Assembly (NCBI GenBank): GCA_013316825.1
Contig: WSLY01000006.1
Span: 1-64,000, forward strand
Direction of reading: 5' to 3'
From: Lachnospiraceae bacterium
GTDB lineage: Bacteria; Bacillota; Clostridia; Lachnospirales; Lachnospiraceae
Length of the DNA: 64,000 nucleotides
The notes below the pieces were generated by a model. That model searched no databases. It was not told the DNA's origin and saw only the letters and a program-made list of their open reading frames with translations. Positions 16,135 through 24,232 of the stretch are shown piece by piece (position 1 is the stretch's first letter; each line of letters begins with the position of its first letter). A program made the position numbers and the translations under genes.

Positions 16135-17304
16135 ATGGGTTTTTGGAAATGGCTGTTCGGAAGAAAAAAGCAGGAAGAGGCGCAGGAAGAATGGGAGGAG
16201 ACCGTATACGAGAGGGGAAAGGTCAATTTTAACGAGGCGGAAGAGAGGATGCGTTACCTGACGGGCTGTCTGGAGCAGATTGGAGAAGCGCAGAAGGAAA
16301 TGCAGCTTTTAAACGGGGAATATGCCATCGTGACTTCCTATCTGACCGACATGGAAGAAATCGAGGCGCTGCCGCCGGAGCATATGGCGGAAATCAAAGG
16401 GTGTGCCGGCAAGATGCAGACGCTGGAGGCTGACAGAAGGCGATATTTGGACAAAGAGCGCCATTTGTCTGAGGCGGAATACAGGCAGATGCGTTCACAG
16501 GAGAATGAAATAGAGGAGGGTATTGCCAAGCTGCAGGAGGCGGAAAGATACAGAAAACTTGTCAGGCAGGACCTGGCAAGGCTGGATGGGGAGCGCCATG
16601 CATACGGCTACCGGAAACAGGAGCTGAGGACAGGACTGGTTAATTTAAAGGGAATGGCTGTTATCTGTCTGACGGCTCTTTTGGCGTGTATCTTTATGCT
16701 GCTGATTTTACAGTTTGGTTTTCATATGAATACGGCAGTCGGCTATTATGTGTCGGCAGGGGCAGCGGCGATTGCCATCACGGTGCTTTTTGTAAAATAT
16801 GCGGATACGGAAAAAGAGCTGGCAAGAGTGGAAACAGCGGCGAATAAGCTGATACATCTGCAGAACAAGGTAAAAATCCGCTATGTCAATAATACAAATC
16901 TTCTGGAATATCTCTATTTGAAATACGGTGTGGAGAGTGCTGTAAAATTAAAAGAACAGTGGGATATGTATCAGGAGGAAAAAGAGGAACGCCGGCAGTA
17001 TGCGGAGGCGGAGGCAAAGCTGGAATATTACAGGAAACAGCTTATCCGGCTGCTTATTCAGTTTCGGGTAAAGGACCCTGAAAGATGGGTGATGCAGCCG
17101 GGCGCCATTATCGATGCAAGAGAAAGGCTGGAAATCAGACATGATTTGGTTGCCAGACGGCAGGCGCTTAGAAAGCAGCTTGCATACAACCAGCAGCTTG
17201 CAGAAGCCGCCCAGCAGGAAATCAAGGATGTGGCGGCGGAGTATCCCCATTATGCGGCGGAAATTGCCGAGATGGTGGAGAAGTATGAAGAGAAGTATGG
17301 ATAA
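16135..17304 (+). CDS. Membrane protein with two TM helices between coiled coils
   Basis: A 389-residue protein. It has a long charged coiled coil (about residues 25-170), two adjacent membrane helices (about 173-195 and 199-220, including MAVICLTALLACIFMLLI) and a second coiled coil to the C-terminus. AAAAGGAG lies 7 bases before the ATG. As last gene of the DUF5717 operon it could anchor the other three products to the inner face of the membrane, because both long domains lie on the same side of a TM hairpin. No named family recognised. This orientation and role are inferred. Confidence 0.75.
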   Translation: MGFWKWLFGRKKQEEAQEEWEETVYERGKVNFNEAEERMRYLTGCLEQIGEAQKEMQLLNGEYAIVTSYLTDMEEIEALPPEHMAEIKGCAGKMQTLEADRRRYLDKERHLSEAEYRQMRSQENEIEEGIAKLQEAERYRKLVRQDLARLDGERHAYGYRKQELRTGLVNLKGMAVICLTALLACIFMLLILQFGFHMNTAVGYYVSAGAAAIAITVLFVKYADTEKELARVETAANKLIHLQNKVKIRYVNNTNLLEYLYLKYGVESAVKLKEQWDMYQEEKEERRQYAEAEAKLEYYRKQLIRLLIQFRVKDPERWVMQPGAIIDARERLEIRHDLVARRQALRKQLAYNQQLAEAAQQEIKDVAAEYPHYAAEIAEMVEKYEEKYG

Positions 17305-17437
17305 GGCGATATAGAAAAATGCGAGGAGGAACTTTAATCAAAAACAAAGCCTCCTGATATAGAAGCGCGTTTCAACAGCGGGGCATGTCCTATCTCCCCT
17401 GATTCACCGGCTGAAGGGGGCGGCGTGGAAAAGAGAA

Positions 17438-17483
17438 ACAAAAATATCGCACCGGACGAAGAAATCCGGTGCGATATTTATTA
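17438..17483 (-). terminator. Strong hairpin terminator of the DUF1508 remnant
   Basis: A perfect 15-bp stem (17442-17456 with 17465-17479) and an 8-base loop overlap the stop of the minus-strand YegP-like frame. On the minus strand TTTTTG follows the stem. It can also end read-through from the DUF5717 operon. Confidence 0.75.
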
Positions 17484-17646
17484 TTCTTCAACCGTCGGTG
17501 CATCCACGGCATTTTTCTTTACGGATTCTATGCCGTTCATGCATCCGGCCATTGCTTTGCAGCCCTCGCTTACAGCGATAATTTGCCCGTTGGAAGCTTT
17601 TAGGCGGAAGCGCCTGTGTTTGTTTTTATATTACAAATTTACCCAA
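17481..17646 (-). pseudogene. YegP/DUF1508 domain protein, frameshifted
   Basis: A TTG start after AAAGGAGG opens MGKFVI and then meets TAA. One frame over, the sequence resumes as RRFRLKASNGQIIAVSEG, then AMAGCMNGIESVKKNAVDAP, and stops at 17481. This is the DUF1508 (YegP) pattern of about 55 residues, whose normal start is near MGKFVI plus KTxTGFRF. One small insertion or deletion at about 17620-17635 therefore breaks the gene. It has its own promoter, ribosome site and terminator, so decay is recent or there is a sequencing error. DUF1508 proteins have no firm function. Too short and broken to appear as an ORF. Confidence 0.7.
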
Positions 17647-17675
17647 TGTAACCTCCTTTGTATTTTGATAAAAAT

Positions 17676-17703
17676 ATTATATAATAATAGATAAAAAAGA
17701 CAA
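17676..17703 (-). promoter_or_regulatory. Promoter of the DUF1508 remnant
   Basis: On the minus strand TTGTCT (complement of 17698-17703) and TATAAT (complement of 17676-17681) are 16 bases apart, just upstream of the AAAGGAGG site. Confidence 0.6.
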
Positions 17704-17742
17704 CTATTTTGGCGCGGCAGGGCTTGCCGGAAGAGGAGTGCT

Positions 17743-18420
17743 ATGCAGCAAAACAGGAAGCAAAAAAAATGGTTTTTGATGGGCATACTGATAGTGGCGG
17801 GGCTGTTGACAGGCGCTGCAGGAAGCAGCTTTTTAGGAAAGAAAAGCGCGCAGCCGCTTTTTTGCGTGACAGTAAGGGCTTCTGCATGTACCGGACAGGG
17901 CGTGGTGTACCGTCAGCAGGAAGAGATGTTTTATATCGTTACTGCCGGACATGTGGTGGACGGTCTTTTGGAGGGGCAGGGCTGCCGTATAGAATATGGA
18001 GAAAGCGGAGAGGGGGAAGCAAGGGTGCTTTACCGCTCGGAAACGGCGGATTTGGCGTTTCTTGCGATGCCTGCCGGAGAGGAAACTAAATTGCAGGCAG
18101 TTGCGGTTTCGCGGGAGCATTTCGATGCCCTGACGAGGGGAGACAGACTGTGGGCAGCGGCATGGGCGGACGGCGCCATGCAAAAAACGGAAGGAGAGCT
18201 TCTTGATTTCTGGGTTTATCTGGAGGACTTTTCTCTCAATATGATGCTTGCTAAAATGGATTGTTATGCCGGTATGTCCGGTTGTGCCATTTTAGAGGAA
18301 AACGAGTACTTTACGGGGATTTTGTGTGGTGTGAGCGAGGCAGGAGAAGCGGCGGTTCTGCCCTACTCCATCATAGAATCGGAGTGGATACAGATGGTGG
18401 AGCGGGGGATTCTTAAATGA
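17743..18420 (+). CDS. Membrane-anchored trypsin-like serine protease
   Basis: A 225-residue protein with an N-terminal signal-anchor helix (about residues 10-28) and a chymotrypsin-fold protease domain. The triad is visible: His70 in TAGHVVDG, Asp103 in TADLAFLAM and Ser179 in GMSGCAI. There is no PDZ domain, so it is shorter than HtrA/DegP; such proteins are often annotated as trypsin-like peptidases. It would act outside the membrane on unknown substrates. AGAGGAG precedes the ATG. It stands between the DUF5717 operon and the metal cluster with a short intergenic space to the latter. Confidence 0.8.
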   Translation: MQQNRKQKKWFLMGILIVAGLLTGAAGSSFLGKKSAQPLFCVTVRASACTGQGVVYRQQEEMFYIVTAGHVVDGLLEGQGCRIEYGESGEGEARVLYRSETADLAFLAMPAGEETKLQAVAVSREHFDALTRGDRLWAAAWADGAMQKTEGELLDFWVYLEDFSLNMMLAKMDCYAGMSGCAILEENEYFTGILCGVSEAGEAAVLPYSIIESEWIQMVERGILK

Positions 18421-18442
18421 TGATAAAATTATGGCGGCTTTC

Positions 18443-18471
18443 TTGACATTCTGTGAAAATTGTTCCACAAT
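18443..18471 (+). promoter_or_regulatory. Possible promoter of the metal-handling operon
   Basis: A perfect TTGACA (18443-18448) lies 70 bases before the CobW start. With a 17-base spacer the -10 would be CACAAT, a weak match. No Zur-like palindrome was recognised. Confidence 0.4.
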
Positions 18472-18518
18472 ATGAAATGGAAAAGCGGACGCAAAGTCGC
18501 GCGGAAAAGGAGATTATG

Positions 18519-19655
18519 ATGACGAAAATAGATATTTTTTCCGGCTTTCTGGGTGCCGGAAAGACAACACTGATTCAAAAATTACTGAAGGAAGCGCTGG
18601 CAGAGACAAAGGTAGTGCTGATTGAAAATGAATTTGGGGAGATTGGCATTGACGGCGGCTTTTTAAAAGAAGCAGGCATTGCAATCAAGGAGATGAATTC
18701 CGGCTGTATCTGCTGCTCGTTAGTGGGGGATTTTGGCACTTCCTTAAAAGAGGTGCTTACCACCTATGCGCCGGAGCGCATACTGATAGAGCCGTCCGGT
18801 GTGGGAAAGCTCTCTGATGTTATCAAGGCGGTGGAGAATGTGGCGGCTGACACTGAGGTGACGGTAAACAGCGCCGTTGCAGTGGTGGATGCCGCAAAAT
18901 GTAAAATGTATATCAAGAATTTTGGCGAATTTTTCTGCAACCAGATTGCTTATGCAGGGACGATTGTCCTGAGCAGGACGGCGGGCATGAGTCAGGAAAA
19001 GCTGGAAAAGTGTGTGGAAATGATTCGTGTGTATAATACGCAGGCGACGATTATCACAACGCCATGGGAAGAATTGCAGGGCGCGGATATTTTAAAGACC
19101 ATTGAGGGAGCCGACAAGTTGGAATCTATGATGGCTGCACTTTTGGAGGAGCAGCACCGTCACGAGGAGGAGCACCATCACGGACATCACCATGACGGCG
19201 AGGAGTGCCATCACGGGCATCACCATAACGACGAGGAGTGCTGCCATGGACATCACCATGACGGCGAGGAGTGCCATCATGGGCATCACCATGACGGCGA
19301 GGAGTGTCATCATGGGCATCACCATGACCACGGAGAGGACTGTACCTGTGGCTGTCATGACCATGACCATCATCACCATCATGCGGACGAGGTGTTTACA
19401 AGCTGGGGGAAGGAAACGCCTGCAGTCTATACGGCAGAGAAGATAGCGGCGATTTTAAAGGAGCTTGACGGCGGTGAATACGGTATGATTCTCCGCGCCA
19501 AAGGCATGGTTCCCGCAGCGGACGGCACATGGATTTATTTTGACTATGTACCGGAAGAAAGCGATATCAGAACCGGAAAACCGCAGGTAACCGGAAAGCT
19601 GTGTGTTATCGGCTCCAAGATTTCTGAGGAAAAGCTGGAAGCGCTGTTTGGGTGA
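18519..19655 (+). CDS. CobW/COG0523 GTPase with long His-rich metal-binding tract
   Basis: A 378-residue G3E-family GTPase. The Walker A is GFLGAGKTT (residues 9-17), the metal motif CICC lies in SGCICCSL, and a C-terminal CobW domain runs to the end. Between them, residues about 210-290 hold four near-exact 11-residue repeats (HDGEECHHGHH) and further His clusters, able to bind many zinc ions. COG0523 proteins act as metallochaperones that deliver zinc or other metals. ATG 18519 is preferred to 18516 and to GTG 18453 because AAAAGGAG is six bases upstream. A second GTPase and a ZIP transporter follow, which supports zinc trafficking. Confidence 0.88.
   Translation: MTKIDIFSGFLGAGKTTLIQKLLKEALAETKVVLIENEFGEIGIDGGFLKEAGIAIKEMNSGCICCSLVGDFGTSLKEVLTTYAPERILIEPSGVGKLSDVIKAVENVAADTEVTVNSAVAVVDAAKCKMYIKNFGEFFCNQIAYAGTIVLSRTAGMSQEKLEKCVEMIRVYNTQATIITTPWEELQGADILKTIEGADKLESMMAALLEEQHRHEEEHHHGHHHDGEECHHGHHHNDEECCHGHHHDGEECHHGHHHDGEECHHGHHHDHGEDCTCGCHDHDHHHHHADEVFTSWGKETPAVYTAEKIAAILKELDGGEYGMILRAKGMVPAADGTWIYFDYVPEESDIRTGKPQVTGKLCVIGSKISEEKLEALFG
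19191..19322 (+). repeat. Four tandem 33-bp repeats coding the His/Cys tract
   Basis: Units start at 19191, 19224, 19257 and 19290, each CATGAcGgCGAGGAGTG followed by a His-coding half. Units 1, 3 and 4 are nearly identical at DNA level; unit 2 differs most. The frame is kept, so copy number can change by slippage and alter metal-binding capacity. Confidence 0.85.
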
Positions 19656-19685
19656 TTAAAGGCAGAAGGAAAGGAAATAAGGGAA

Positions 19686-20615
19686 ATGAAAGCTGTCTAT
19701 ATGATTAACGGATTTTTGGAGAGCGGCAAGACGGAGTTTATCACATACACGCTTGCACAGCCGTATTTTCAGACGAGGGGGACGACGCTGCTTCTGCTCT
19801 GCGAAGAGGGAGAGGTAGAATATGACGACGATTTGCTGAAAAAAAGCCGCACGGTGGTGGAGCTGATTGAAAGTGAGGCGGATTTCAATCCAAATCATCT
19901 TTTAGAGTTGGAAAAAAAGTATAAGCCGGAACGGATTATTGTAGAGTACAACGGTATGTGGAATTTTAAAAACATGAAACTGCCTTGGCACTGGAAGATA
20001 GAACAGCAGATTACGACCATAGACGGTTCTACCTTTCCGAACTATTATACCAATATGCGTTCTCTTTTGGCGGAGATGGTGCGCAATTCGGAGATGATTA
20101 TTTTTAACCGCTGCGACGGAATCTCGGATTTGAGCAGCTATAAACGGAATATCAAGGCGGTCAATCCACGGGCTGACATTATTTTTGAGGATGCAAACGG
20201 TGAGATTACGGAAATTATGGAGGACGACCTGCCGTATGATTTAAAGCAGGAGGTCCTTGCACTGGATGATTATGGGTACGGTATCTGGTATTTGGACAGC
20301 ATGGACCATTTGGAGAGATATATTGATAAAAAGGTAGAGTTTACCGCCATGGTTTTAAAACCGGAGGAATTTCCAAAAAATTATTTTGTCCCCGGGCGTA
20401 TGGCAATGACCTGTTGTGCGGATGATATGGCGTTTTTGGGGTATCCTTGTGAATATGAGGGTGTGGAACAGCTTGCGCAGAAAGAATGGGTAAAAGTAAA
20501 GGCGCTGGTTGCAAAGGAGTACAGAGAGGAATATCAGGGAGAAGGACCGGTTTTACATGCTGTCAGTGTGGAAAAAACGAAAGCACCCAAAAATCCGGTG
20601 ATAAGTTTCAATTAA
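19686..20615 (+). CDS. Second CobW-like GTPase with extra C-terminal domain
   Basis: A 309-residue protein. The Walker A is GFLESGKTEF; no CxCC is seen, in contrast to the upstream GTPase. After about residue 215 comes a domain with KVEFTAMVLKPEEFPKNYF and GRMAMTCCADDMAFLGY, resembling the C-terminal domain of TIGR03943/YcgQ (DUF1980) proteins, which are linked to zinc-regulated CobW loci. The Cys pair is a likely metal ligand. AAGGAAAT precedes the ATG. It is 30 bases after the His-rich GTPase and 58 before the ZIP gene, so all three likely serve one metal pathway. The fusion is inferred from motif resemblance only. Confidence 0.75.
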   Translation: MKAVYMINGFLESGKTEFITYTLAQPYFQTRGTTLLLLCEEGEVEYDDDLLKKSRTVVELIESEADFNPNHLLELEKKYKPERIIVEYNGMWNFKNMKLPWHWKIEQQITTIDGSTFPNYYTNMRSLLAEMVRNSEMIIFNRCDGISDLSSYKRNIKAVNPRADIIFEDANGEITEIMEDDLPYDLKQEVLALDDYGYGIWYLDSMDHLERYIDKKVEFTAMVLKPEEFPKNYFVPGRMAMTCCADDMAFLGYPCEYEGVEQLAQKEWVKVKALVAKEYREEYQGEGPVLHAVSVEKTKAPKNPVISFN

Positions 20616-20673
20616 TTATGCGTGGTATGCCGAAAGGACTATAAAAAAATGCCAAAGTGGAAGAGGTAGCAAT

Positions 20674-21465
20674 ATGAGTACATTTATACTTGCCTTGGAA
20701 GGTACGGGTTTTGCGTGGCTGATGACTACGCTGGGTGCGGCAGTTGTTTTTTTCTTTCGAAAGGAAATGAAAGATGCCGTGCACAAGTCTTTTCTGGGTT
20801 TTGCGGCGGGCGTTATGATTGCGGCGGGCGTATGGTCCTTGCTGATTCCGGCGATAGAGCAGGCGGAGGAAAGCGGACAGCAAGGGTTTGTGCCGGCGGC
20901 AGGCGGTTTTTTGCTCGGCGCGGCATTTTTACTTGCGATGGATAAACTGATACCCCATCTGCATTTGGGGGAAAAAGAGGCGGAGGGACCTAAAACATCG
21001 CTTCACCGGACGACGCTGATGGTATTTGCCGTGACCCTGCACAATATTCCGGAGGGGATGGCGATGGGGCTTGCTTTTGCCAATGCGCATCTAAACGGTG
21101 GTTCCGGCGCCGATTATGCAGCGGCTTTTGCACTTGCGCTGGGAATTGGCATTCAGAATTTTCCCGAGGGGGCGGCAATTTCACTGCCGTTAAAAAGAGA
21201 AGGAACCACTTCTCTTAAAGCCTTTTGCGCGGGATGTCTTTCCGGCGTGGTGGAGCCTTTGTTCGGCGTGCTGACCGTGCTGCTTGCCTCTGTTCTGGTG
21301 CCTTATATGCCGTGGCTTTTATCATTTGCGGCAGGCGCCATGTTTTATGTGGTGGTGGAAGAGCTGATACCGGAGGCACATTTGGGGGAACATTCCCATG
21401 TGGGAACGCTGGGCGTGCTTGCCGGTTTTTTACTCATGATGATACTGGATGTGGCTTTGGGGTAG
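20674..21465 (+). CDS. ZIP family divalent metal transporter
   Basis: A 263-residue membrane protein with about eight helices. The two signature metal motifs are HNIPEGMAMG in TM4 and QNFPEGAAIS in TM5, and a His/Glu cluster lies near the C-terminus (VVEELIPEAH). ZIP proteins bring zinc or iron into the cytoplasm. Position downstream of two CobW GTPases argues for zinc uptake with chaperone delivery. AAGAGGTAGCAAT precedes the ATG. The next gene starts 3 bases after its stop, but that gene is an RNA-binding protein and may simply be co-transcribed. Confidence 0.9.
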   Translation: MSTFILALEGTGFAWLMTTLGAAVVFFFRKEMKDAVHKSFLGFAAGVMIAAGVWSLLIPAIEQAEESGQQGFVPAAGGFLLGAAFLLAMDKLIPHLHLGEKEAEGPKTSLHRTTLMVFAVTLHNIPEGMAMGLAFANAHLNGGSGADYAAAFALALGIGIQNFPEGAAISLPLKREGTTSLKAFCAGCLSGVVEPLFGVLTVLLASVLVPYMPWLLSFAAGAMFYVVVEELIPEAHLGEHSHVGTLGVLAGFLLMMILDVALG

Positions 21466-21468
21466 AAT

Positions 21469-22239
21469 ATGGCACTCAATTCAGAAAAAGAACAGTTACA
21501 ATTACAGAGACATATAAAGGATTTGGCGGATAAATCTTACCGGCAGAATCTTTTTACATTCAGTGGTTTTCTAGGGCTGGCGGAGCTGGAGCTTTATTAC
21601 AAAATGGAGAAGGAGCTGGATTTTGCATCGCCGGATTTGTTTGGCGGGGACGAGAGTGCGGAGCGGAAGATGCTGCGCTTTGGCTCGCCGGAAGAATTTG
21701 GCTATGAGGAGGCATATCCCATTTCCTGTATTTATGCAAAGCCGATTCAGCTTAAATTTGCGGAAGCTCTAAGCCACAGGGATTTTCTGGGTGCGCTGAT
21801 GAACTTGGGAATCGAGAGAAGCTGTATCGGCGATATCCGCGCAGGGGAAGAGGGCGGATATTTTTACTGTCAATCTTCCATGACGTCGTATATCTGTGAA
21901 AATCTGACGCAGGTAAAGCACACCCATGTAAAATGCGAGGTAGTAGAGCGGGTGGAACGAACAGAAGCTGATGAACCGGAGGAGACGGAAGTACTGGTTA
22001 GCTCCCTTCGGATTGACGGGTGCCTGTCAAAGCTTTACAAGCTTTCGAGGACGGAGAGCCTTTCCCTGTTTCAGGGTGCAAGGGTGTATGTGGACGGCAG
22101 GCTGGCAGAAAACAACAGCCGTCCGTTAAAGCCAGGGGAGGCGGTGAATGTAAGAGGGTACGGCAAGTTTATTTTTACAGGGGTAAAATACGAGACGAAA
22201 AAGGGTAAACTGTGTCTGGGCATACAGGTATACCGATAG
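21469..22239 (+). CDS. YlmH-like RNA-binding S4 domain protein
   Basis: A 256-residue protein. The N-terminal ~75 residues are helical, a middle domain has the YlmH-type segments PIQLKFAEALSHRDFLGALM and LGIERSCIGDI, and the C-terminal S4 domain begins near LRIDGCLSKLYKLSR. YlmH proteins act on stalled ribosomal complexes or cell-division loci in other Firmicutes; here no division genes are near. It starts only 3 bases after the ZIP stop, and the ribosome site lies inside that gene. Confident as an S4/YlmH family member, unsure of precise role. Confidence 0.82.
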   Translation: MALNSEKEQLQLQRHIKDLADKSYRQNLFTFSGFLGLAELELYYKMEKELDFASPDLFGGDESAERKMLRFGSPEEFGYEEAYPISCIYAKPIQLKFAEALSHRDFLGALMNLGIERSCIGDIRAGEEGGYFYCQSSMTSYICENLTQVKHTHVKCEVVERVERTEADEPEETEVLVSSLRIDGCLSKLYKLSRTESLSLFQGARVYVDGRLAENNSRPLKPGEAVNVRGYGKFIFTGVKYETKKGKLCLGIQVYR

Positions 22240-22247
22240 GAGCGGGT

Positions 22248-23153
22248 ATGTATTCTTATACGTTGATACAATGGCTGTTTTTGTTTTATTTTTACTGCTT
22301 TTGCGGCTGGTGCTTTGAATCCGCCTACGTATCGTTAAAGAGCAGAAAGCCGGTAAACAGGGGATTTATGAAGGGACCGTTTTTGCCGCTTTATGGCAGC
22401 GGCGCCATTATGATGCTGGTGGTATCAAAGCCTTTTTTGGGGCATTGGTGGGCGGTCTACATTGCCGGGTGTATCGGCGCAACCCTGCTGGAGTATGTGA
22501 CAGGCGTTGTGATGGAAGCGCTCTTTAAGGTGCGCTACTGGGATTATTCCAATCAGCCGTTTAACTTTCAGGGACAGGTATGCCTAAGCTCAACGCTGGC
22601 GTGGGGCGGACTTACACTGTTGATGAATTATGTGATACACAAGCCTATCGAGAAACTTGTACTTGGGATTGCGGCAGACATTTTGAGCGTGGCGACGATT
22701 CTTCTGACAATGTACATTGCCTGTGATTTTGCGCTTTCCTTCAAAGAGGCATTGGATTTGCGGGATATTCTGGTGCGGATGGAAAAAGCGAAGGAAGAGC
22801 TGCTGCGGCTGCAGAAGCGGCTTGACGTGATGCTTGCAGTAGCGGGAGAAGAGTGGAGCGAAAAGAAAGAAGCATTTTCGGAAAAGTTTAAGACAGAAGA
22901 AATAAAGGCGGGAATCGAGAAGCGGCTCAATGTGATGAAAGAGCTTCTTGGCAGAAAGCCGGAAGAATACTCGCAGGATACACGGGATGAACTGCTGGAT
23001 TTACATGCGCAGTATAAGATAAATGTAGAAAAGGAAGAGCACCGCAGCATGTTTTACCACCGCATCCGTAACAATCCTTCCATGAGTTCAAGGCGTTATA
23101 AGGAGGCGCTGGAGGAATTGAAGAAAAAAGCGGCACAGCGGCGCAAAAAATAG
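22248..23153 (+). CDS. PF06541-type membrane protein (putative ABC transporter permease)
   Basis: A 301-residue protein. About five membrane helices occupy residues 1-175, with the family hallmarks YCFCGWCFESAYVS and GFMKGPFLPLYGSGA, then a cytoplasmic coiled-coil tail of about 120 residues. Annotators call this family putative ABC-transporter type IV, but no ATPase gene accompanies it and its function is unproven. ATG 22248 is used because AGGAGCGGGT directly precedes it; an in-frame GTG at 22212 would overlap the S4 gene. A smaller family member lies at 47191-47616. Confidence 0.8.
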   Translation: MYSYTLIQWLFLFYFYCFCGWCFESAYVSLKSRKPVNRGFMKGPFLPLYGSGAIMMLVVSKPFLGHWWAVYIAGCIGATLLEYVTGVVMEALFKVRYWDYSNQPFNFQGQVCLSSTLAWGGLTLLMNYVIHKPIEKLVLGIAADILSVATILLTMYIACDFALSFKEALDLRDILVRMEKAKEELLRLQKRLDVMLAVAGEEWSEKKEAFSEKFKTEEIKAGIEKRLNVMKELLGRKPEEYSQDTRDELLDLHAQYKINVEKEEHRSMFYHRIRNNPSMSSRRYKEALEELKKKAAQRRKK

Positions 23154-23174
23154 TGTAAAGAACGGAGGGATTTT

Positions 23175-24149
23175 ATGTGTACGGCTGCAGCCTGTAAAAC
23201 GAAGGATTTTTATTTTGGAAGGACATTGGACTATGATGATTCCTATGGTGAGGAGGTTACGATAACACCCCGCAATTATCCGTTTCATTTTTGCGGGACG
23301 GGTGATGTGGACAGCCATTATGCCATGATTGGCATGGCGCATGTTGCGCAGGGATATCCCTTATATTACGACGCGGTCAATGAAAAAGGGCTTGCCATGG
23401 CAGGTCTTAATTTTGTGGGAAACGCCCATTACAATCGGCCTGTGCAGGACAGGGAGAATGTTGCGGTTTATGAATTGATTCCGTGGCTTCTGGCAAGCTG
23501 TAAAACGGTAAAGGAATGTAGGGAGAAGCTTGCAAAAATCAACCTTACCGACACGCCGTTTTCCGAAAGCCTGCCCGTGGCACAGCTTCACTGGATGATA
23601 TCGGACAAGGACGAGACGGTTACGCTGGAAGCAGTGAAGGAGGGAATTTTTGTCTATGACAATCCGGTCAGGGTGTTAGCAAACAATCCGACTTTTCCGG
23701 AGCAGATGTTCGGGCTCAACAATTATATGCACCTGTCGGCAAAGCCGCCCCAGAATCTTTTTGCAAAAGGACTGTCCCTTACGGCATACAGCCGCGGCAT
23801 GGGGGCGTTAGGACTTCCCGGAGATTTGTCTTCGCAGTCGAGATTTGTGAGAGCGGCTTTTGTCAATATGAATTCGGTGTCAGGCGATTCGGAGAAGGAA
23901 AGTGTGGGACAGTTTTTCCATATTCTCGGCGCAGTAGAGCAGCAAAATGGCTGCTGTGAGCTGGAGGGCGGCGAGTATGAGCGGACGATTTATACCTGCT
24001 GCTGCAATACGACGCGTGGGATTTACTATTACACTACCTACGGCAACCGGCAGATTACGGCTGTGAATATGTATCATACAGATGTGGATGGAAAGGAATT
24101 GTGCCGTTATCCGCTGATTTTGGAGGAGCAGATTCTGCAGCAGAATTAG
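23175..24149 (+). CDS. Choloylglycine hydrolase (bile salt hydrolase family)
   Basis: A 324-residue Ntn-hydrolase of the Cbah family. After removal of Met1, Cys2 (MCTAAAC) is the nucleophile; Arg16 and Asp19 in GRTLDYD are at the expected spots. ANNPTFPEQ and GLPGDLSSQSRF are typical of gut bile salt hydrolases. It cleaves glycine or taurine from conjugated bile acids; penicillin V acylase activity is the alternative in this family. No signal peptide, so cytoplasmic. ACGGAGGGATTTT precedes the ATG. It is the clearest sign of an intestinal habitat in the window. It stands apart from bile transport genes. Confidence 0.9.
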   Translation: MCTAAACKTKDFYFGRTLDYDDSYGEEVTITPRNYPFHFCGTGDVDSHYAMIGMAHVAQGYPLYYDAVNEKGLAMAGLNFVGNAHYNRPVQDRENVAVYELIPWLLASCKTVKECREKLAKINLTDTPFSESLPVAQLHWMISDKDETVTLEAVKEGIFVYDNPVRVLANNPTFPEQMFGLNNYMHLSAKPPQNLFAKGLSLTAYSRGMGALGLPGDLSSQSRFVRAAFVNMNSVSGDSEKESVGQFFHILGAVEQQNGCCELEGGEYERTIYTCCCNTTRGIYYYTTYGNRQITAVNMYHTDVDGKELCRYPLILEEQILQQN

Positions 24150-24232
24150 TGTACTGATCTATTCAGATTCGGGCGTCAAAAGCCCTGACTGAGGGAATTT
24201 GTTTTACAAAGCGGGAAGGTATGGGGGAAAAT

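Noticed and set aside
17425-17694. Plus-strand 89-codon frame in the gap after the DUF5717 operon
   Set aside because: Mirror image of the DUF1508 remnant and its terminator; no ribosome site and low-complexity product.
19150-19390. Regular repeats that could suggest a CRISPR array
   Set aside because: Units are contiguous without spacers and stay in frame within the CobW gene.
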